Shown here in pieces: positions 15,016-23,354 of a stretch of DNA of 64,000 nucleotides. Numbering within the stretch: the stretch's first letter is position 1; each line of letters opens with the position of its first letter. Made by a program: the position numbers and the translations under genes. This DNA is from Synechococcus sp. WH 8016 (GTDB lineage: Bacteria; Cyanobacteriota; Cyanobacteriia; PCC-6307; Cyanobiaceae): NCBI RefSeq assembly GCF_000230675.1, contig NZ_AGIK01000001.1, positions 868,001 through 932,000 of the forward strand, in the 5' to 3' direction. The notes beneath the pieces were generated by a model that was given only the letters and a program-made list of their open reading frames with translations, made no database searches and was not told where the DNA came from.

Positions 15016-15751
15016 ATCAGTTCAGCAGCGTGATCTCGGTTTAATTTTCGCCGCAATAATTGCGGCGATTTGGCTCATCACACTTGTGGTTTGCCTGTCA
15101 TTAAATCTTGAATCTTTGCCGCTTGCAACACTCATTCCACTGGTTTTGTTGAGAACTTTTGTTCAAACAGGTTTGTTCATTATTGGCCACGATGCCATGC
15201 ATGGAATTCTTGCGCCCAAAAGATTAAAACTCAATCATTGCATTGGAGCTGTAGCACTCATTCTTTATGCGGGTCTCAGTTATCGACGTTGCAAAAGCAA
15301 TCATGCTCTCCATCACTTAAAGGCGGAAACAGAGCGCGATCCTGATTACCAAAGCCACCCAGATCATTCCGTTTTGAGATGGTTTTGGGATTTCATGAGT
15401 CGGTATATGAATGCCGGAGCCCTCACGATTTTGGCTTTGTTTTGGATGGCACTCACCATTCTCAACCCTTCAACGGATCAACAAGCCGTTTTATCCGTTT
15501 CTGTGTTCTGTGCCCTCCCTTTAATCCTGAGCGCTCTGCAACTCTTTTTCGTTGGAACCTGGTTTCCCCATCACCTCAATAAAAACAACCCCAACCGTCA
15601 GACACCAAGGAGTTTGACGATCCACCCATTGCTCTCGTTCGCAGCTTGCTATCACTTTGGATATCATCGCGAACATCACCTATCACCGTCCACCCCCTGG
15701 TTTGATCTTCCGCGTTTGCGTCAACGATCCCCATTGAGTCAGACGGCCTGA
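15002..15751 (+). CDS. crtW: CrtW-type beta-carotene ketolase
   Basis: 249 residues, a membrane di-iron enzyme of the fatty-acid-desaturase superfamily. Histidine boxes: GHDAMHG, SNHALHHLKAETERDPD and YHREHHLSP. It would add the 4-keto group to beta-carotene, giving echinenone/canthaxanthin-type carotenoids, which OCP needs as ligand. The start (TTG 15002 or GTG 15005) overlaps the end of ocp, a sign of coupled translation. Its place between ocp and frp supports the assignment. Confidence 0.92.
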   Translation: MVVAESVQQRDLGLIFAAIIAAIWLITLVVCLSLNLESLPLATLIPLVLLRTFVQTGLFIIGHDAMHGILAPKRLKLNHCIGAVALILYAGLSYRRCKSNHALHHLKAETERDPDYQSHPDHSVLRWFWDFMSRYMNAGALTILALFWMALTILNPSTDQQAVLSVSVFCALPLILSALQLFFVGTWFPHHLNKNNPNRQTPRSLTIHPLLSFAACYHFGYHREHHLSPSTPWFDLPRLRQRSPLSQTA

Positions 15752-15786
15752 ACCTCCGGCTAACACCATCCCTTTTGATTCACGTC

Positions 15787-16107
15787 ATGACGCAAGTTGA
15801 CTGGCCTTCCACAGAAACAGAAATCGCTCGTAAAGCTTTCCACAAAGGCAATGAGCGCGCGGTGACTGTTTTAATTGGTGTGATCCAAACTAAGAGTCAA
15901 TCCCTGAACTCGCTGGAATCAGTTTGCTCACTACACGATTATCTCAGCACTGAAAGGTACGAGATCGAAGGGAGAATGGAATTCAACTACGACACGATCC
16001 TTTTCTCTCTCGCAGAAATGATGAAAAGGAATCTCATTGAAGCAACAGACCTACAAGGCTTAGACCCCAAAAAGGTGTCGAAGATCAAAGCGATGTCTCT
16101 ATTCTGA
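15787..16107 (+). CDS. frp: Fluorescence recovery protein (FRP)
   Basis: 106 residues, the size of the functional short FRP. The pattern matches FRP: an N-terminal helical part (ETEIARKAFHKGNERAVTVL) and the conserved core SLHDYLSTERYEIEGRMEF, as in HDFLSAKRHEIDGK of the Synechocystis protein. It ends SKIKAMSLF. FRP binds the C-terminal domain of active OCP, speeds its return to the orange form and releases it from the phycobilisome. I use the ATG at 15787. It lies 36 bases after crtW and completes the operon. Confidence 0.9.
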   Translation: MTQVDWPSTETEIARKAFHKGNERAVTVLIGVIQTKSQSLNSLESVCSLHDYLSTERYEIEGRMEFNYDTILFSLAEMMKRNLIEATDLQGLDPKKVSKIKAMSLF

Positions 16108-16225
16108 ATAAAAGCTAGAGTTAATTTTCAACAATAAACAAGCTCGATATTTCAACATTTTTAACTTAGAACAGTTTCATACAGATACGCACGGATATTA
16201 CTTCGTAAAGCCCGAAACAAATACG

Positions 16226-16393
16226 TCAATGAACTTCTGATTCAGTCGCATTTTCACTTGAAGGACCCTGCTCAAGTTTCCTCTGTGCCTTTGCAGCTTT
16301 CTTCAAGATTTTTTGTGCCTCTCCTCGTGTGAGGCACTCCTCTGCCCGAGACTGAAGCTTATGGAGCTTTCGATGCTGCTTAGCGGGGTTCAT
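16226..16393 (-). CDS. 55-residue basic helical microprotein
   Basis: Read from the bases: ATG at 16391-16393 (complement), NPAKQHRKLHKLQSRAEECL, TRGEAQKILKKAAKAQRKL, then a polar tail and TGA at 16226. It is strongly basic, probably a helical hairpin. It starts 4 bases after the end of the next minus-strand frame (16397-16540), so the two may be cotranscribed. No family recognised. Confidence 0.55.
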   Translation of the reverse strand: MNPAKQHRKLHKLQSRAEECLTRGEAQKILKKAAKAQRKLEQGPSSENATESEVH

Positions 16394-16396
16394 CCT

Positions 16397-16540
16397 TTAC
16401 CTACCCATATACCTTTTTAACATTCTCTGAGCCGCAGTGGCAACTGTGTGGTTCATATCGGGGTTAGCCAACAACATCAGTAACCATCTGAGCTGAGAAG
16501 CCACATTGCGACGGCCTTTCAAAGCATGCTGAAACAGCAA
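16397..16540 (-). CDS. Possible 47-residue microprotein
   Basis: From a TTG at 16538-16540 (complement): LFQHALKGRRNVASQLRWLL, MLLANPDMNHTVATAAQRML, KRYMGR, stop at 16397. Protein-like, helical, basic. It starts 14 bases from the divergent TSUP gene. The frame is open further upstream but that overlaps the TSUP coding region. The start codon is uncertain. Confidence 0.35.
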   Translation of the reverse strand: MLFQHALKGRRNVASQLRWLLMLLANPDMNHTVATAAQRMLKRYMGR

Positions 16541-16553
16541 GCAAAGAGATGCC

Positions 16554-17393
16554 GTGGTGCCTTGGTGGGATATTCCGCTCTTGATCAGCCTCGGACTCTT
16601 GGCAGGAGGGTTGGCTGGATTGTTAGGAATCGGCGGTGGTCTCATTTTTGCACCGGTTTTGCTCTGGCTCAACCTGCCTCCTCATCAAGCGCTCGCCACT
16701 AGCAGCTTTGCCATTGTCCCCACAGCTCTAGCAGGGACAATCGTGCATCTTCAAAGTGGAAGCCTGCCAACACGATCAGCCCTAGCCATCGGCTTAGCAG
16801 GATTCGGATCAGCATTTTTATTTGGAGGGCTTGGTGGCCTTGCCGCTGGATGGGTGCTGTTGGCAATGCAAACAGCGGTCTATGTGTTGTTGGCTTTTTC
16901 TATCAAAGAGCCGCCTCAAGCTGAGGAAGAAGCTGGGGAGGAAGAGAACAAGGAAAATGAAGAGGAAAAAGAGCCACTCTGCTTGGAAACGGAAGAAACC
17001 TCCGCGCCCCTGCTGGCTGGTGTGGGCTGCATCGCCGGCTGGACAGCGGGCATGCTTGGCCTTGGTGGAGGACTCGTGCTCGTCCCACTGATGAGTGGGC
17101 CTTTTTCAGTCCCGATCCATCAAGCCATTCGACTCAGCACAGTCGCCGTGTTGTGCTCAGCGAGCGCAGCATCCCTGCAATTTCTGCATGAGGGCCGGGG
17201 CATTCCTTGGATGGGGCTCACGCTGGGAAGTGTGGCAGCACTGGCGGCCCAATGGACAGCAAGGCGCCTCGATCTTTTTGATTCGGCTGTGTTGGTTCGT
17301 TGTCTACGAGGACTGGCCATCGTCTTGGCCGTCGATAGCAGCCGACGAGCCATTCAACTTGTCCTGAGTCAACCCCACTTGTTCATGCACTAA
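16554..17393 (+). CDS. TSUP/TauE-SafE family membrane transporter
   Basis: 279 residues, two related halves each with the family glycine motif: LAGLLGIGGGLIFAPVLL (about 18-35) and TAGMLGLGGGLVLVPLM (about 166-182). About eight membrane helices. The family exports sulfite, sulfonates or other small organic anions. The central loop is unusually acidic (EEEAGEEENKENEEEKE, residues about 123-139) and should lie on one membrane face between the halves. GTG start. Substrate unknown. Confidence 0.88.
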   Translation: MVPWWDIPLLISLGLLAGGLAGLLGIGGGLIFAPVLLWLNLPPHQALATSSFAIVPTALAGTIVHLQSGSLPTRSALAIGLAGFGSAFLFGGLGGLAAGWVLLAMQTAVYVLLAFSIKEPPQAEEEAGEEENKENEEEKEPLCLETEETSAPLLAGVGCIAGWTAGMLGLGGGLVLVPLMSGPFSVPIHQAIRLSTVAVLCSASAASLQFLHEGRGIPWMGLTLGSVAALAAQWTARRLDLFDSAVLVRCLRGLAIVLAVDSSRRAIQLVLSQPHLFMH

Positions 17394-17523
17394 GAGACAG
17401 ACCAAAGGAATGAGTCCAACTCCAGAAGTCTCAGATTTCATTCATATTTAACTGATCCTTCAGAAAACTCTAAGAACAACAAGATTCGGCTCAATATTAT
17501 TTCTAGAAGAACACATCCGATTC

Positions 17524-17697
17524 ATGACAAGCGCTCTTAAGGGGTTTCATTATGGCCATACTGAACATAATCAGCTTCGCCAGCTCCTTGCACACACCAT
17601 TGTGATCGGAGTAATTGCACCAGTCCTGACGGTAGTTTCTCTTAGCCAAAAGCTGTCACCTTCACCGACAGAGACGAAGACTTTTCAACTGTGGTAA
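17524..17697 (+). CDS. 57-residue single-pass membrane microprotein
   Basis: Read from the bases: ATG, TSALKGFHYGHTEHNQLRQL, hydrophobic helix HTIVIGVIAPVLTVVSL (about 25-43), polar tail ending TFQLW, TAA at 17695-17697. The histidine-rich N-terminal segment (FHYGHTEHN) is notable. No family recognised. Confidence 0.5.
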   Translation: MTSALKGFHYGHTEHNQLRQLLAHTIVIGVIAPVLTVVSLSQKLSPSPTETKTFQLW

Positions 17698-17743
17698 TCG
17701 AATGGACTAAGGAAACGGGGCAGCATCTTGCAAATTTCTCTCA

Positions 17744-17941
17744 ATGAAGAGAGAATCTAAAGATAGCCGTCAACGACAAATGAGCAACGAGTCAGACAAA
17801 AACAAAGAGTATTGGATCGATGAAATCGCCTTCCTGGAAGCGAGACTGAATGGAAGCCAAGGGGATATCGACTCCGAAGATCGATCTGCTTGCGAAGAGG
17901 CGCTTAAAACAGCAAAAACAAATCTTTCCGCCTACAAGTAG
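17744..17941 (+). CDS. hypothetical acidic protein, 53-65 residues
   Basis: The core, from the ATG at 17780 (MSNESDKNKEYWIDEIAFLE), is acidic and helical: EARLNGSQGDIDSEDRSACE, EALKTAKTNLSAYK. The upstream ATG (17744) adds twelve basic residues. It probably forms a small helical hairpin. No family recognised. Confidence 0.5.
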   Translation: MKRESKDSRQRQMSNESDKNKEYWIDEIAFLEARLNGSQGDIDSEDRSACEEALKTAKTNLSAYK

Positions 17942-18231
17942 GCATACGAAGGACAAAAGCCAAGCACACAATTCAGCAAGAAGCAATTATTAGGAATTCA
18001 AGTATTAACTTGGCAGCAAAAACAAAGTCATCAAGAAGAGCAATGCCATTTCCATTGACTCACCTAGACATCAATACCAGGACACGTTGTTCCCAAAAAA
18101 ATCAATCAACCTTCACCAGAAAGCTCTTCTGACGGTGCCTCATGCCACGACATTGACTGACAACCTCAAGAGCAAAGGCTCAAAGAAGCCCCTCACTGCG
18201 GCATGGTGAAGGTCTGCCCCCACTCCATGCC

Positions 18232-18735
18232 ATGCTTCGGCGCTCTTTGATGTCCATCCTGATCGCAGTGTGTTTGCTGATCGGGACGCCCGTGCTGGCC
18301 GCAGAGTTGCGGTTGAGTGACGTGGCCTTAGCTCCCTGCGATGCCAATGATCCAGGGGCACAACCAGGACAGGCGATTGGAAATACCCGCAACAACATCA
18401 CAAGTCCAGAGGGGGCTAGCTGCTACGTGCTGAGCGGAACAGTCGTGAATCCCAGCAAACGCGCTGTCGTGGATACGGATGTTTATGCACGCATTCTTGA
18501 TCGAAGCGGTGAGCCAGTGCTTCAAAACCGCACAAGGGTTGGGTCTATTGGAGACGTTGAGCCAGGGTCGCAAGCGTTTGCCCTCCGCCTCGCCGTTCCC
18601 AAAGGCACTCCAGGCCCCTTTGATGTCAAAAACCCAAGAGCACGGGGATTCAATGCTCCTGTCCGTAGTCGTGCGAACGACGACGATGAATTGCTACCAC
18701 TCGAACAGACTGTGGTGACGGCTGCGCAGGATTGA
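18232..18735 (+). CDS. Exported hypothetical protein
   Basis: 167 residues (or 161 from the ATG at 18250). A Sec signal peptide is clear: MSILIAVCLLIGTPVLAAEL, with cleavage likely after VLA. The mature part has two cysteines (APCDAND, ASCYVLSG) that could pair, and beta-rich blocks such as SGTVVNPSKRAVVDTDVYAR and EPGSQAFALRLAVP. The layout resembles a small FxLYD-like beta-sandwich, but that is only a guess. It is followed 3 bases later by a 58-residue gene on the same strand. Confidence 0.7.
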   Translation: MLRRSLMSILIAVCLLIGTPVLAAELRLSDVALAPCDANDPGAQPGQAIGNTRNNITSPEGASCYVLSGTVVNPSKRAVVDTDVYARILDRSGEPVLQNRTRVGSIGDVEPGSQAFALRLAVPKGTPGPFDVKNPRARGFNAPVRSRANDDDELLPLEQTVVTAAQD

Positions 18736-18738
18736 AAA

Positions 18739-18915
18739 ATGCTCACACCGATCAGGTCTGGGATCACGTTGCTGGGCTTAATCGCCTTGATGTTGCTCAT
18801 CAGCTCGAACCCAAGAACCGTGAATCGAGACGCCCCTCTGCGTTCCCTGAAGGACAATCGAATGATGCCCCGCAACAGCATTCGACGCCTCAGGGAACAA
18901 CGGATTCGAGACTGA
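18739..18915 (+). CDS. 58-residue membrane or exported microprotein
   Basis: Read from the bases: ATG three bases after the previous stop codon, LTPIRSGITLLGLIALMLLI (one hydrophobic helix, about 7-24). An Arg/Asn-rich region follows, RMMPRNSIRRLREQRIRD, with TGA at 18913-18915. The tight spacing argues for cotranscription with the exported protein. It may be a signal anchor with a strongly basic tail. Confidence 0.55.
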   Translation: MLTPIRSGITLLGLIALMLLISSNPRTVNRDAPLRSLKDNRMMPRNSIRRLREQRIRD

Positions 18916-18975
18916 GTGGCAAATCATTGAAGGAAACTAGCCTTAATTATTAAGCATTAATTTATTGATCCCAGT

Positions 18976-19635
18976 TCAGTTGATCTCAAAGAGCGAGCCC
19001 TGAATGGACGATGGAGAGGGCTCATTCCTGCGCCGTTGAATGGGGTCCACCTTCCAACCTTGAGGATCCCAACCCATCAGGAGTGGTTCTAAAGCCCTTA
19101 GGTCATGCCCATCAGCGACGGCTAACCACGCCTCTTCCAGACCATCCGGAATTAACACAGGCATTCGATCATGCAGGGGTTGAATGAGAGCATTCGGCGC
19201 AGTGGTGAGAATCGTGCAGGTATCAAGTTCACTCCCATCCGAACCAAGCCAGCGTTCCCACAATCCAGCGATCCAAAAGGAACGTTGATCAAGACGGCTT
19301 ACAAAATAATTTTTCTCGAAAAATCCAGTGGCTGGGATTAAACATCGCCGATGGCGCCAAGCCGCTCTGAAGCTTGTTTTGTCAGCAACAGTCTCAGAGC
19401 GAGCATTGATGGGTCTAGGTCCACTAGAGGGGTCTTTCGCCCAGGAAGGGATCAACCCCCAAAGCATGAGCGCCGCTTCGGTTTTGCACTCCTCTCGACG
19501 CAATCCCAACACGGGTTCAGAAGGGCGTATGAGCTGCCGGGGCGCGTAGCGCGCGAGATGCACATCAGACATCCGCTCCCGTAGAACCTCCGGGAGCTGA
19601 AGAGCATCGGCAGTAAGGGCAAAACGACCACACAT
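18976..19635 (-). CDS. SRAP-domain (YedK/HMCES-type) protein
   Basis: 219 residues from the ATG at 19635, chosen because it places the catalytic Cys at position 2 (MCGRFALT) after Met removal. Other family motifs are present: INARSETVADK, RRCLIPATGFFE with the conserved Glu, and LHDRMPVLIP with the active-site His. SRAP proteins crosslink through Cys2 to abasic sites in single-stranded DNA and shield them from damage. An upstream ATG (19647) would bury the Cys and is rejected. Confidence 0.92.
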   Translation of the reverse strand: MCGRFALTADALQLPEVLRERMSDVHLARYAPRQLIRPSEPVLGLRREECKTEAALMLWGLIPSWAKDPSSGPRPINARSETVADKTSFRAAWRHRRCLIPATGFFEKNYFVSRLDQRSFWIAGLWERWLGSDGSELDTCTILTTAPNALIQPLHDRMPVLIPDGLEEAWLAVADGHDLRALEPLLMGWDPQGWKVDPIQRRRNEPSPSSIQGSLFEIN

Positions 19636-19832
19636 AACACCCATCATCTAGGGCTGATGGCATGGGTGGGGGAAGACATCGATCAAAGCTCTCACGGATG
19701 AGAGATCAAACTCGTCAGAATCGAAGAATGTATGTAACCGAAGGAATGCTGCTTCTTAATCCGTTTTGCCTGATCCGTGCAGGCCAGGTGGCTGGTCTTA
19801 AAGCCACCATCGTGATCTTGATGATGATGTTG

Positions 19833-19973
19833 ATGAAGTCCAAGCTTCTGCGCGTGAAGATGTCGCTTCTTGGCTCCTTGATTGGTTTCACTCTGTTGGT
19901 TGGCTTCCTGCTCACCACTGGCGTGCTGACGCTTGTTGCAGGTGGAGCCGTCGTCTACGCAGCAAAGAAATAA
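19833..19973 (+). CDS. Small membrane protein, about 46 residues
   Basis: From the ATG at 19833: MKSKLLRVKMSLLGSLIGFT, LLVGFLLTTGVLTLVAGGAV, VYAAKK. Basic start, a long hydrophobic stretch (about 11-43) and a lysine end. The frame stays open back to 19662 but the upstream part lacks protein character. No family recognised. Confidence 0.45.
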   Translation: MKSKLLRVKMSLLGSLIGFTLLVGFLLTTGVLTLVAGGAVVYAAKK

Positions 19974-20023
19974 CCCTTGGATGAAGCCTGTTCGAAGATG
20001 AACAGGCCAAAGTGCCGTACCAA

Positions 20024-20902
20024 TCAACCCAATTCCAAACAGGCAAGAGCAAACACATCATCTAAAGCCTGTTTCGGCAGATCACCTCGATACATCCGCA
20101 TGGTTTCTGACTCAGTCTTAAAACCCAGATCTGCCATGAGCCCCTTCGCAGCAACGTTGAAACCAGGGGTATCGATCAACAGCACCCCTGGATGGCGTTG
20201 CTGAAGTTTTTGAATCAGATACACGGCTAACCCAGGGGAATCGGCGAGCAGGGGACCGATGCGCCAGCCTTCACCGTCTTGCAAAAGGCATGGGCGAATG
20301 CGACCAAAACCATGACAGTTTCCGTTCTCATCCAGGAGAGCAAGAACTTGACCCGACGGATGTCCAAGCCAATCAGCAAGGAAATGAGGCCTAGGACTGG
20401 GCTCTCGTTGGGCGTCGTACAGCTGAACAGCCTCTGAGGGAATATGGCTGCCCTCCACCACATGCAAACCGGTTGGAAGTTCCCCCCTCAAGTCGACGGC
20501 GTGGCCCTCGTTGAAGCAACGCCAACGGGTGGTTAACGAAGATGATTCAAATCCCCATCCCGCATAGTCCAAGATTCGAGCAGGCGCTGCCTCCAATCCA
20601 ATGCAGGTGAGATCGGAAAGGTGATCGAGAGCATGCTTCCAAAGCTGTTGGCCATACCCGTGACCTCTCTGATGGGGCACGACGAGATACAGGCCAATAA
20701 ATCCGTAATCTGGGTTATACCGGACGCCTGCAATGCATCCAATCGGCTCATGATCAAGCCAGGCAATCCACAAGCCTTGACGATCCGTGTGCCGATAAAT
20801 CTCTATATCTCCAAGACCTGGAGCAAATCCCTCACGACGAGACCAGTCGGTCACGATTGGAATCTGATCTGACTCCAATTCGCGAATATCAAGACACCCC
20901 AT
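20024..20902 (-). CDS. Two-part GNAT-family acetyltransferase
   Basis: 292 residues from the ATG at 20902 (MGCLDIRELESDQIP). The N-terminal GNAT domain (about 1-130) shows IGLYLVVPHQRGHGYGQQLW, the acetyl-CoA loop QRGHGYG in the expected place. The second half (about 150-285) has the partner-domain pattern, with LLIDTPGFNVAAKGLMADLGF and ESETMRMYRGDLP. Substrate unknown. Confidence 0.82.
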   Translation of the reverse strand: MGCLDIRELESDQIPIVTDWSRREGFAPGLGDIEIYRHTDRQGLWIAWLDHEPIGCIAGVRYNPDYGFIGLYLVVPHQRGHGYGQQLWKHALDHLSDLTCIGLEAAPARILDYAGWGFESSSLTTRWRCFNEGHAVDLRGELPTGLHVVEGSHIPSEAVQLYDAQREPSPRPHFLADWLGHPSGQVLALLDENGNCHGFGRIRPCLLQDGEGWRIGPLLADSPGLAVYLIQKLQQRHPGVLLIDTPGFNVAAKGLMADLGFKTESETMRMYRGDLPKQALDDVFALACLELG

Positions 20903-20958
20903 CAAACCAGCCAAAACGAGGCACGCCCTCAATCATGGGGAACAACACGCCCAAGCAC

Positions 20959-21141
20959 TCAGAATTCATTCTTGAATATTCGCTCCAAGTCTTTTCGAAA
21001 CTGTTGGGAGCTCAGGGGCAGAGCTTTTTGACGCGCTGAGTTTCTAAACAGCAAGGAGCGAATCCACCAGATTTGAAGAACTGCGAAGAAAAACCCCACA
21101 ATCAGCAGGCTGACCGTGGGGGAATCGAGAGGAACGTTCAT
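20959..21141 (-). CDS. 60-residue single-pass membrane protein
   Basis: From the ATG at 21141 (MNVPLDSPTVSLLIVGFFFA). One helix at about 10-28 (VGFFFAVLQIWWIRSLLF), then a basic and finally acidic tail (QQFRKDLERIFKNEF). Divergent from the 55-residue gene at 21165, with 23 bases between the two starts. Function unknown. Confidence 0.55.
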   Translation of the reverse strand: MNVPLDSPTVSLLIVGFFFAVLQIWWIRSLLFRNSARQKALPLSSQQFRKDLERIFKNEF

Positions 21142-21164
21142 CAAAGTGACACTGATCAAGCAGG

Positions 21165-21332
21165 ATGGAGTCTGATTGGGACAGAACCTTGCGCGAAATG
21201 AGTGTGGCCGAGCTGTTACTCCGCAACGTCGGAAAGTTTGCGGCCGTTTCAGGGGTGATCGGCGTTGTGATCTGGTTGAGCTGGGTAATGCTCGATGTCA
21301 AACACCTTCAGTCAGGATTTACCCTTCCTTAA
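21165..21332 (+). CDS. 55-residue single-pass membrane microprotein
   Basis: Read from the bases: ATG, ESDWDRTLREMSVAELLLRN, helix FAAVSGVIGVVIWLSWVM (about 24-41), polar end and TAA at 21330-21332. A charged helical start and a Trp-rich membrane helix are typical of real small membrane proteins. Divergent from the 60-residue membrane protein at 20959-21141. No family recognised. Confidence 0.6.
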   Translation: MESDWDRTLREMSVAELLLRNVGKFAAVSGVIGVVIWLSWVMLDVKHLQSGFTLP

Positions 21333-21343
21333 GGACCTAAAAT

Positions 21344-21823
21344 TTAAGCGACGCCGTCGGAAATCACTGTATCGATTGGACCGGATTGCTCACGTTCTAG
21401 CTCTGGACTAAAGCGACGAACAATCAATTCATCGATGGCTAAGCGTCCAGGACCCATGGCCAGAATTGCAACGGCCGAAGCAAAGTAAAGACCTAATAAT
21501 TCCAAGAGATAGATATTGAAACCGGCAGTAATGATGGCGTGATAGATGGCGACCGAAATCGTGCCCATGATCGCAAGGGCACCAAAGCGCGTCAGAAATC
21601 CCGTAATCAACAACCAGCTCCCAATAACCTCGGAAAACGCTGCGATGTAAGAAAGGAGAATGGGGAAAGGAAGGTGGAGAGGACGCACGAATGCGTCAGC
21701 AAAATTTTCGATATTTGCCAACTTCTCATATCCATGATGGATGAGAAGTGTTCCAGTGAAGACTCTCAGAATCAAAATTCCAAAATCGGAGAGGAACGGT
21801 TTTGTCGCGAGAATTCTCAGCAC
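21344..21823 (-). CDS. DoxX-family membrane protein
   Basis: 159 residues with four helices and DoxX hallmarks: LILRVFTGTLLIHHGYEKL, then a second-helix group PFPILLSYIAAFSEVIGSWL with the conserved Glu, and ITGFLTRFGALAIMG. DoxX proteins are small quinone-linked or redox-associated membrane proteins; the physiological role in cyanobacteria is not settled. It has an extra acidic C-terminal tail (SPELEREQSGPIDT). It converges on the 55-residue gene with an 11-base gap. Confidence 0.85.
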   Translation of the reverse strand: MLRILATKPFLSDFGILILRVFTGTLLIHHGYEKLANIENFADAFVRPLHLPFPILLSYIAAFSEVIGSWLLITGFLTRFGALAIMGTISVAIYHAIITAGFNIYLLELLGLYFASAVAILAMGPGRLAIDELIVRRFSPELEREQSGPIDTVISDGVA

Positions 21824-21969
21824 TGGAGTTTACGTTTCTCCACATACCGTAATGAAAAGTAGGGCCTCTTGCGAAAAGAAGCCCAGAAACGGCCCGCTAT
21901 AGGAATAAATACTCACTTGCAAGCCAGCGAGCGAATACGCCATAATGAAATTTGTATCAGTCTGTTGAC

Positions 21970-22083
21970 ATGTCAAGCGAAGCTTTGATTACCGTTTTCC
22001 TTGGATTTGGCGCCGCCGTCACAAGTCTCACCTTTTGGAAGCTGAGCCAAGCCCAGACATCCGATAGTTCCTCACCTCGCTGA
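21970..22083 (+). CDS. 37-residue single-pass membrane microprotein
   Basis: Read from the bases: ATG, SSEALITVFLGFGAAVTSL, TFWKLSQAQTSDSSSPR, TGA at 22081-22083. One hydrophobic helix at about 5-23, with a polar tail. It resembles the size and topology of small thylakoid subunits but matches none that I know. Confidence 0.5.
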   Translation: MSSEALITVFLGFGAAVTSLTFWKLSQAQTSDSSSPR

Positions 22084-22124
22084 AGCAGGGCTGATCAAGC
22101 TCTCTTCCTTACTGTTCTGATTAA

Positions 22125-22544
22125 TTAGTCCACAAATCGCTTGTAAAGCCAGCGTACAAACCCTCCAAGTACAGGTACAGGACCAAAGGTGGGGCCAACG
22201 AAATCAAAGTAATCTCTATGACTGATAACTTTTCCGTCAGAGTTTAGTTCTAACCGAGAAGCACCGGGATAAATAAACTCAATGCCCTTAATTTTCAATC
22301 CCATTTCCCACTCAATAAAAGCAATATTTTCATTGATGGCGATGGCACCAGGCACAAGATAGATGTCATCGCAACGCTTCATTAACCCATCTTGTGCTGC
22401 GATATAGGCATCAATGCCATGACGCTCCTGCGTTGGATCTTGAAAACAAACTTGTTCGTCATACAACTCTCTCCATTGAGACTCCGTTGGGGCTGGTTTT
22501 CCATATGGTTTCGTAAACAGTGCTTTTAAACGGTCGGAATCCAT
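22125..22544 (-). CDS. SnoaL/NTF2-like protein
   Basis: 139 residues with the order of an NTF2-like fold: an N-terminal helix, then YDEQVCFQDPTQERHGIDAY (conserved FxDP), a beta segment NENIAFIEWEMGLKI and SDGKVISHRDYFDF. These proteins bind small hydrophobic ligands or act as isomerases/hydrolases. Similar cyanobacterial proteins are annotated as nuclear-transport-factor-2-like. ATG start. Ligand unknown. Confidence 0.82.
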   Translation of the reverse strand: MDSDRLKALFTKPYGKPAPTESQWRELYDEQVCFQDPTQERHGIDAYIAAQDGLMKRCDDIYLVPGAIAINENIAFIEWEMGLKIKGIEFIYPGASRLELNSDGKVISHRDYFDFVGPTFGPVPVLGGFVRWLYKRFVD

Positions 22545-22627
22545 GGGTTCAGGCTTAAGGGTGTCCTAAGCCTATGAAACGAAGCTGAATCTCTGCATAA
22601 ACTCAATTTCGAATTGATAGAGCCCCT

Positions 22628-22846
22628 TTGTCACGCCAAAATTTCCAGTACGAACCTTTGGAAGCTTTCGGCGAGGGTCTGACCACGAAACGCCCATGGA
22701 ATCAAGGATCTCTGGGTTTTGTTGAGCGTCTCAACGGGCGTGTGGCGATGTTGGGTTTTATGGCTGCGATCATTGGTGAATTGATCAGCGGTCATGGACC
22801 TGCAGGCCAAGTTGCAGCCGTTATCCGCTGGTACTTATCCCTGTAA
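22628..22846 (+). CDS. hli: High-light-inducible protein (Hlip)
   Basis: 72 residues with the chlorophyll-binding helix ERLNGRVAMLGFMAAIIGEL, i.e. the ExxNGRxAMxGF motif of light-harvesting-like proteins. One membrane helix, preceded by a polar N-terminal part (EAFGEGLTTKRPWNQ). Hlips bind chlorophyll and carotenoid and protect photosystem assembly under high light. TTG start at 22628. Monocistronic. Confidence 0.9.
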   Translation: MSRQNFQYEPLEAFGEGLTTKRPWNQGSLGFVERLNGRVAMLGFMAAIIGELISGHGPAGQVAAVIRWYLSL

Positions 22847-23148
22847 GGCCCGTTCCAGAGACTTCTTTCCCATTTCAAGAGAGCTTGATTTACACAAAAT
22901 ATTGTTAAAAACAATACAAAGCTAGAGGTCGCTTTTAATCGTCAGCAGAAATCATTGAAGCGCTTGGGCGAGATCATTATTCTATATTTTCCAGACACCA
23001 TCAACAGCAACACTGAAGAGTTTGTTCATTCTAATCTCTAGCAAATAATTAACAGCCACCGATCCAATCAACCCATTCAACCTAGGAACTGCGTTGTTTA
23101 AAAACACAATCCGGATCACAGGAGAGCTGGCAAGACCCAGCAATCATC
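22847..23148. other. Gap after the Hlip gene
   Basis: 302 AT-rich bases with short inverted stretches (ATTGTTAAAAACAAT near 22900-22916) but no clear terminator with a U-tract and no gene that I can support. Confidence 0.35.
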
Positions 23149-23286
23149 ATGAGCTCTAGACATCAGGTTGGCCTAATCGATCAGCGGAGCTCCTCCTGCC
23201 ATCTCAAAATCACACGAATCAGAGTTCGCTTTGAGCACTATCAAGGATCACTGCAACGCATCAGACAAAACAGTAAAAAACAGTAA
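23149..23286 (+). CDS. Possible 45-residue basic microprotein
   Basis: Read from the bases: ATG, SSRHQVGLIDQRSSSCHLKI, TRIRVRFEHYQGSLQRIRQN, SKKQ, TAA at 23284-23286. Very basic, low in acidic residues. The composition could be chance, but the frame sits alone in an otherwise empty 500-base gap. No family recognised. Confidence 0.25.
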   Translation: MSSRHQVGLIDQRSSSCHLKITRIRVRFEHYQGSLQRIRQNSKKQ

Positions 23287-23354
23287 AAATAGCAAAAAAA
23301 TCCAATAACAGAGGACGTATAAAATATATTCAAGCGACGGCTATTTGATTGCAA

